This document shows positions 63,554 through 64,000 of a DNA stretch of 64,000 nucleotides, one piece after another. The stretch's first letter is position 1; each line of letters starts with the position of its first letter. Under the pieces are notes generated by a model. That model did not search any database. It saw only the letters and a list, made by a program, of their open reading frames with translations, and was not told the origin of the DNA. The stretch comes from an uncultured Ardenticatenia bacterium. Lineage in GTDB: Bacteria > Chloroflexota > Anaerolineae > 4572-78 > NAK82. The stretch is from positions 413,798 to 477,797 of the forward strand of contig CAKZLO010000034.1 of NCBI GenBank assembly GCA_937127125.1. The letters run 5' to 3'. The translations under genes and the position numbers were made by a program.

Positions 63554-64000
63554 ATGTATCAGCGCATCTCTCGTGTGTGCACTGTGGTATGCTGGTTGGT
63601 TCTTATGGGCGCAGTAGCTGGTGGTGTACTGGCGCTACTGGTTACGCAAGTGGACGCCCGAGCTCTTGCGAGGCCTTACGATGTAGGTGACCAGGCACGA
63701 CCAAATCAAATACCCGAGTGGACATTCAGCATTGAGGCGCAGGACGACAACAACCCCGCCATTGCGATTGCCAAGGGGCCTGAGTTGCAGTATGTGCGCG
63801 GTGGGGGCACGGTCACCTTCACCATCACGGTGAGCAACACGGGGGACGTGCCGCTTATCGGTGTGCAGGTGAGCGACCCCGCTGTTCCTGACTGTAGGCG
63901 CAATATTAAGTTGCTTGGCAGGGGAGTGGTTACCACGTATACGTGCAGTCAGGGGAATGTGACGGGTGATTTCACGAATGTGGTGACGGTGACGGCCATA
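63554..64000 (+). CDS. Secreted protein with DUF11-type repeat (N-terminal part; runs off the window)
   Basis: The frame is open from ATG 63554 to the window edge, with AAGGAG 7-8 nt upstream. A signal peptide/membrane helix occupies about residues 12-33 (WLVLMGAVAGGVLALLV). After a polar region, an Ig-like repeat begins near residue 70: PELQYVRGGGTVTFTITVSN, then TGDVPLIGVQVSDPAVPDC and GDFTNVVTVTA. This is the DUF11/SdrD-like pattern of cell-surface proteins. The full length is unknown. Confidence 0.85.
   Translation, partial: MYQRISRVCTVVCWLVLMGAVAGGVLALLVTQVDARALARPYDVGDQARPNQIPEWTFSIEAQDDNNPAIAIAKGPELQYVRGGGTVTFTITVSNTGDVPLIGVQVSDPAVPDCRRNIKLLGRGVVTTYTCSQGNVTGDFTNVVTVTAI

Overview
The window is a gene-dense bacterial chromosome segment of moderately high GC. 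It carries only ordinary bacterial chromosomal genes: no rRNA or tRNA gene, CRISPR array, transposase or phage module was seen. Split two-subunit transketolases, a System II (ResB/CcsA-like) cytochrome c pair, an AraM/EgsA-type glycerol-1-phosphate dehydrogenase, type 2 IPP isomerase, a MEMO-family protein, an adenosine-specific kinase, a TPP riboswitch over thiBP, Tat-signal secreted hydrolases with Pro/Thr linkers, and frequent GTG/TTG starts together suggest a member of the Chloroflexota (Anaerolineae-like). This is inference from gene content; no phylogenetic marker was aligned.

Layout. 1-2945: remnants of a sugar ABC transporter (a Tat-secreted binding protein joined by deletion to the tail of a permease), then a divergent split transketolase pair. 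3073-12331 (minus): a serine hydroxymethyltransferase fused to one shrunken and one full GcvT domain, a CcsA-like/ResB pair, a YtxH/MerR-like/YkvA group, a polytopic membrane protein and a zinc dehydrogenase. 12332-14250: a decayed polysaccharide locus (5'-truncated wecB and a frameshifted remnant). 14276-16525 (minus): a secreted VIT/VWA protein with a strong terminator. 16645-19718 (plus): promoter, TPP riboswitch, terminator, thiB and thiP, with no thiQ. 19868-21031: a PatB/MalY aminotransferase.

21041-29904 (minus): priA with an enlarged middle region, a MEMO protein, a membrane coiled-coil protein, a CCA/poly(A) polymerase, sucD and sucC. 30459-34770 (minus): an apparent four-gene unit of SGNH hydrolase, small membrane hydrolase-like protein, glycerol-1-phosphate dehydrogenase and glycosyltransferase. 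34952-43546: rsmD, a cellulose-synthase-like glycosyltransferase, two TrkA-type RCK proteins, purB, a ParB-like protein, acylphosphatase, an MGDG-synthase-like glycosyltransferase and an adenosine-specific kinase. 43640-47741 (plus): a candidate membrane-stress operon of DUF2207 protein, two-TM winged-helix/zinc-ribbon protein, coiled-coil protein and an SPFH protein ending in an excisionase-type HTH. It is followed by hpt and galT.

49413-54555 (plus): four genes for two clan GH-A-like hydrolases, a duplicated beta-sandwich protein and an SMP-30 lactonase. 54563-56659 (minus): polyprenyl synthase and type 2 IPP isomerase. 57013-63024 (plus): a GntR/UTRA regulator under a near-consensus promoter, a PfkB kinase, a second split transketolase, a homoserine-dehydrogenase-like SAF-domain oxidoreductase (the family that contains the DXR-like enzyme DRL) and a class II aldolase; this looks like a carbohydrate pathway of unassigned substrate. 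The window ends inside a secreted DUF11-like repeat protein preceded by a strong promoter and a leader of about 260 nt.

Most novel candidates: the DUF2207/zinc-ribbon/coiled-coil/SPFH-HTH operon, the SHMT-GcvT-GcvT fusion, the PfkB/transketolase/SAF-oxidoreductase/aldolase cluster, and PriA with up to four tandem winged-helix-like segments.
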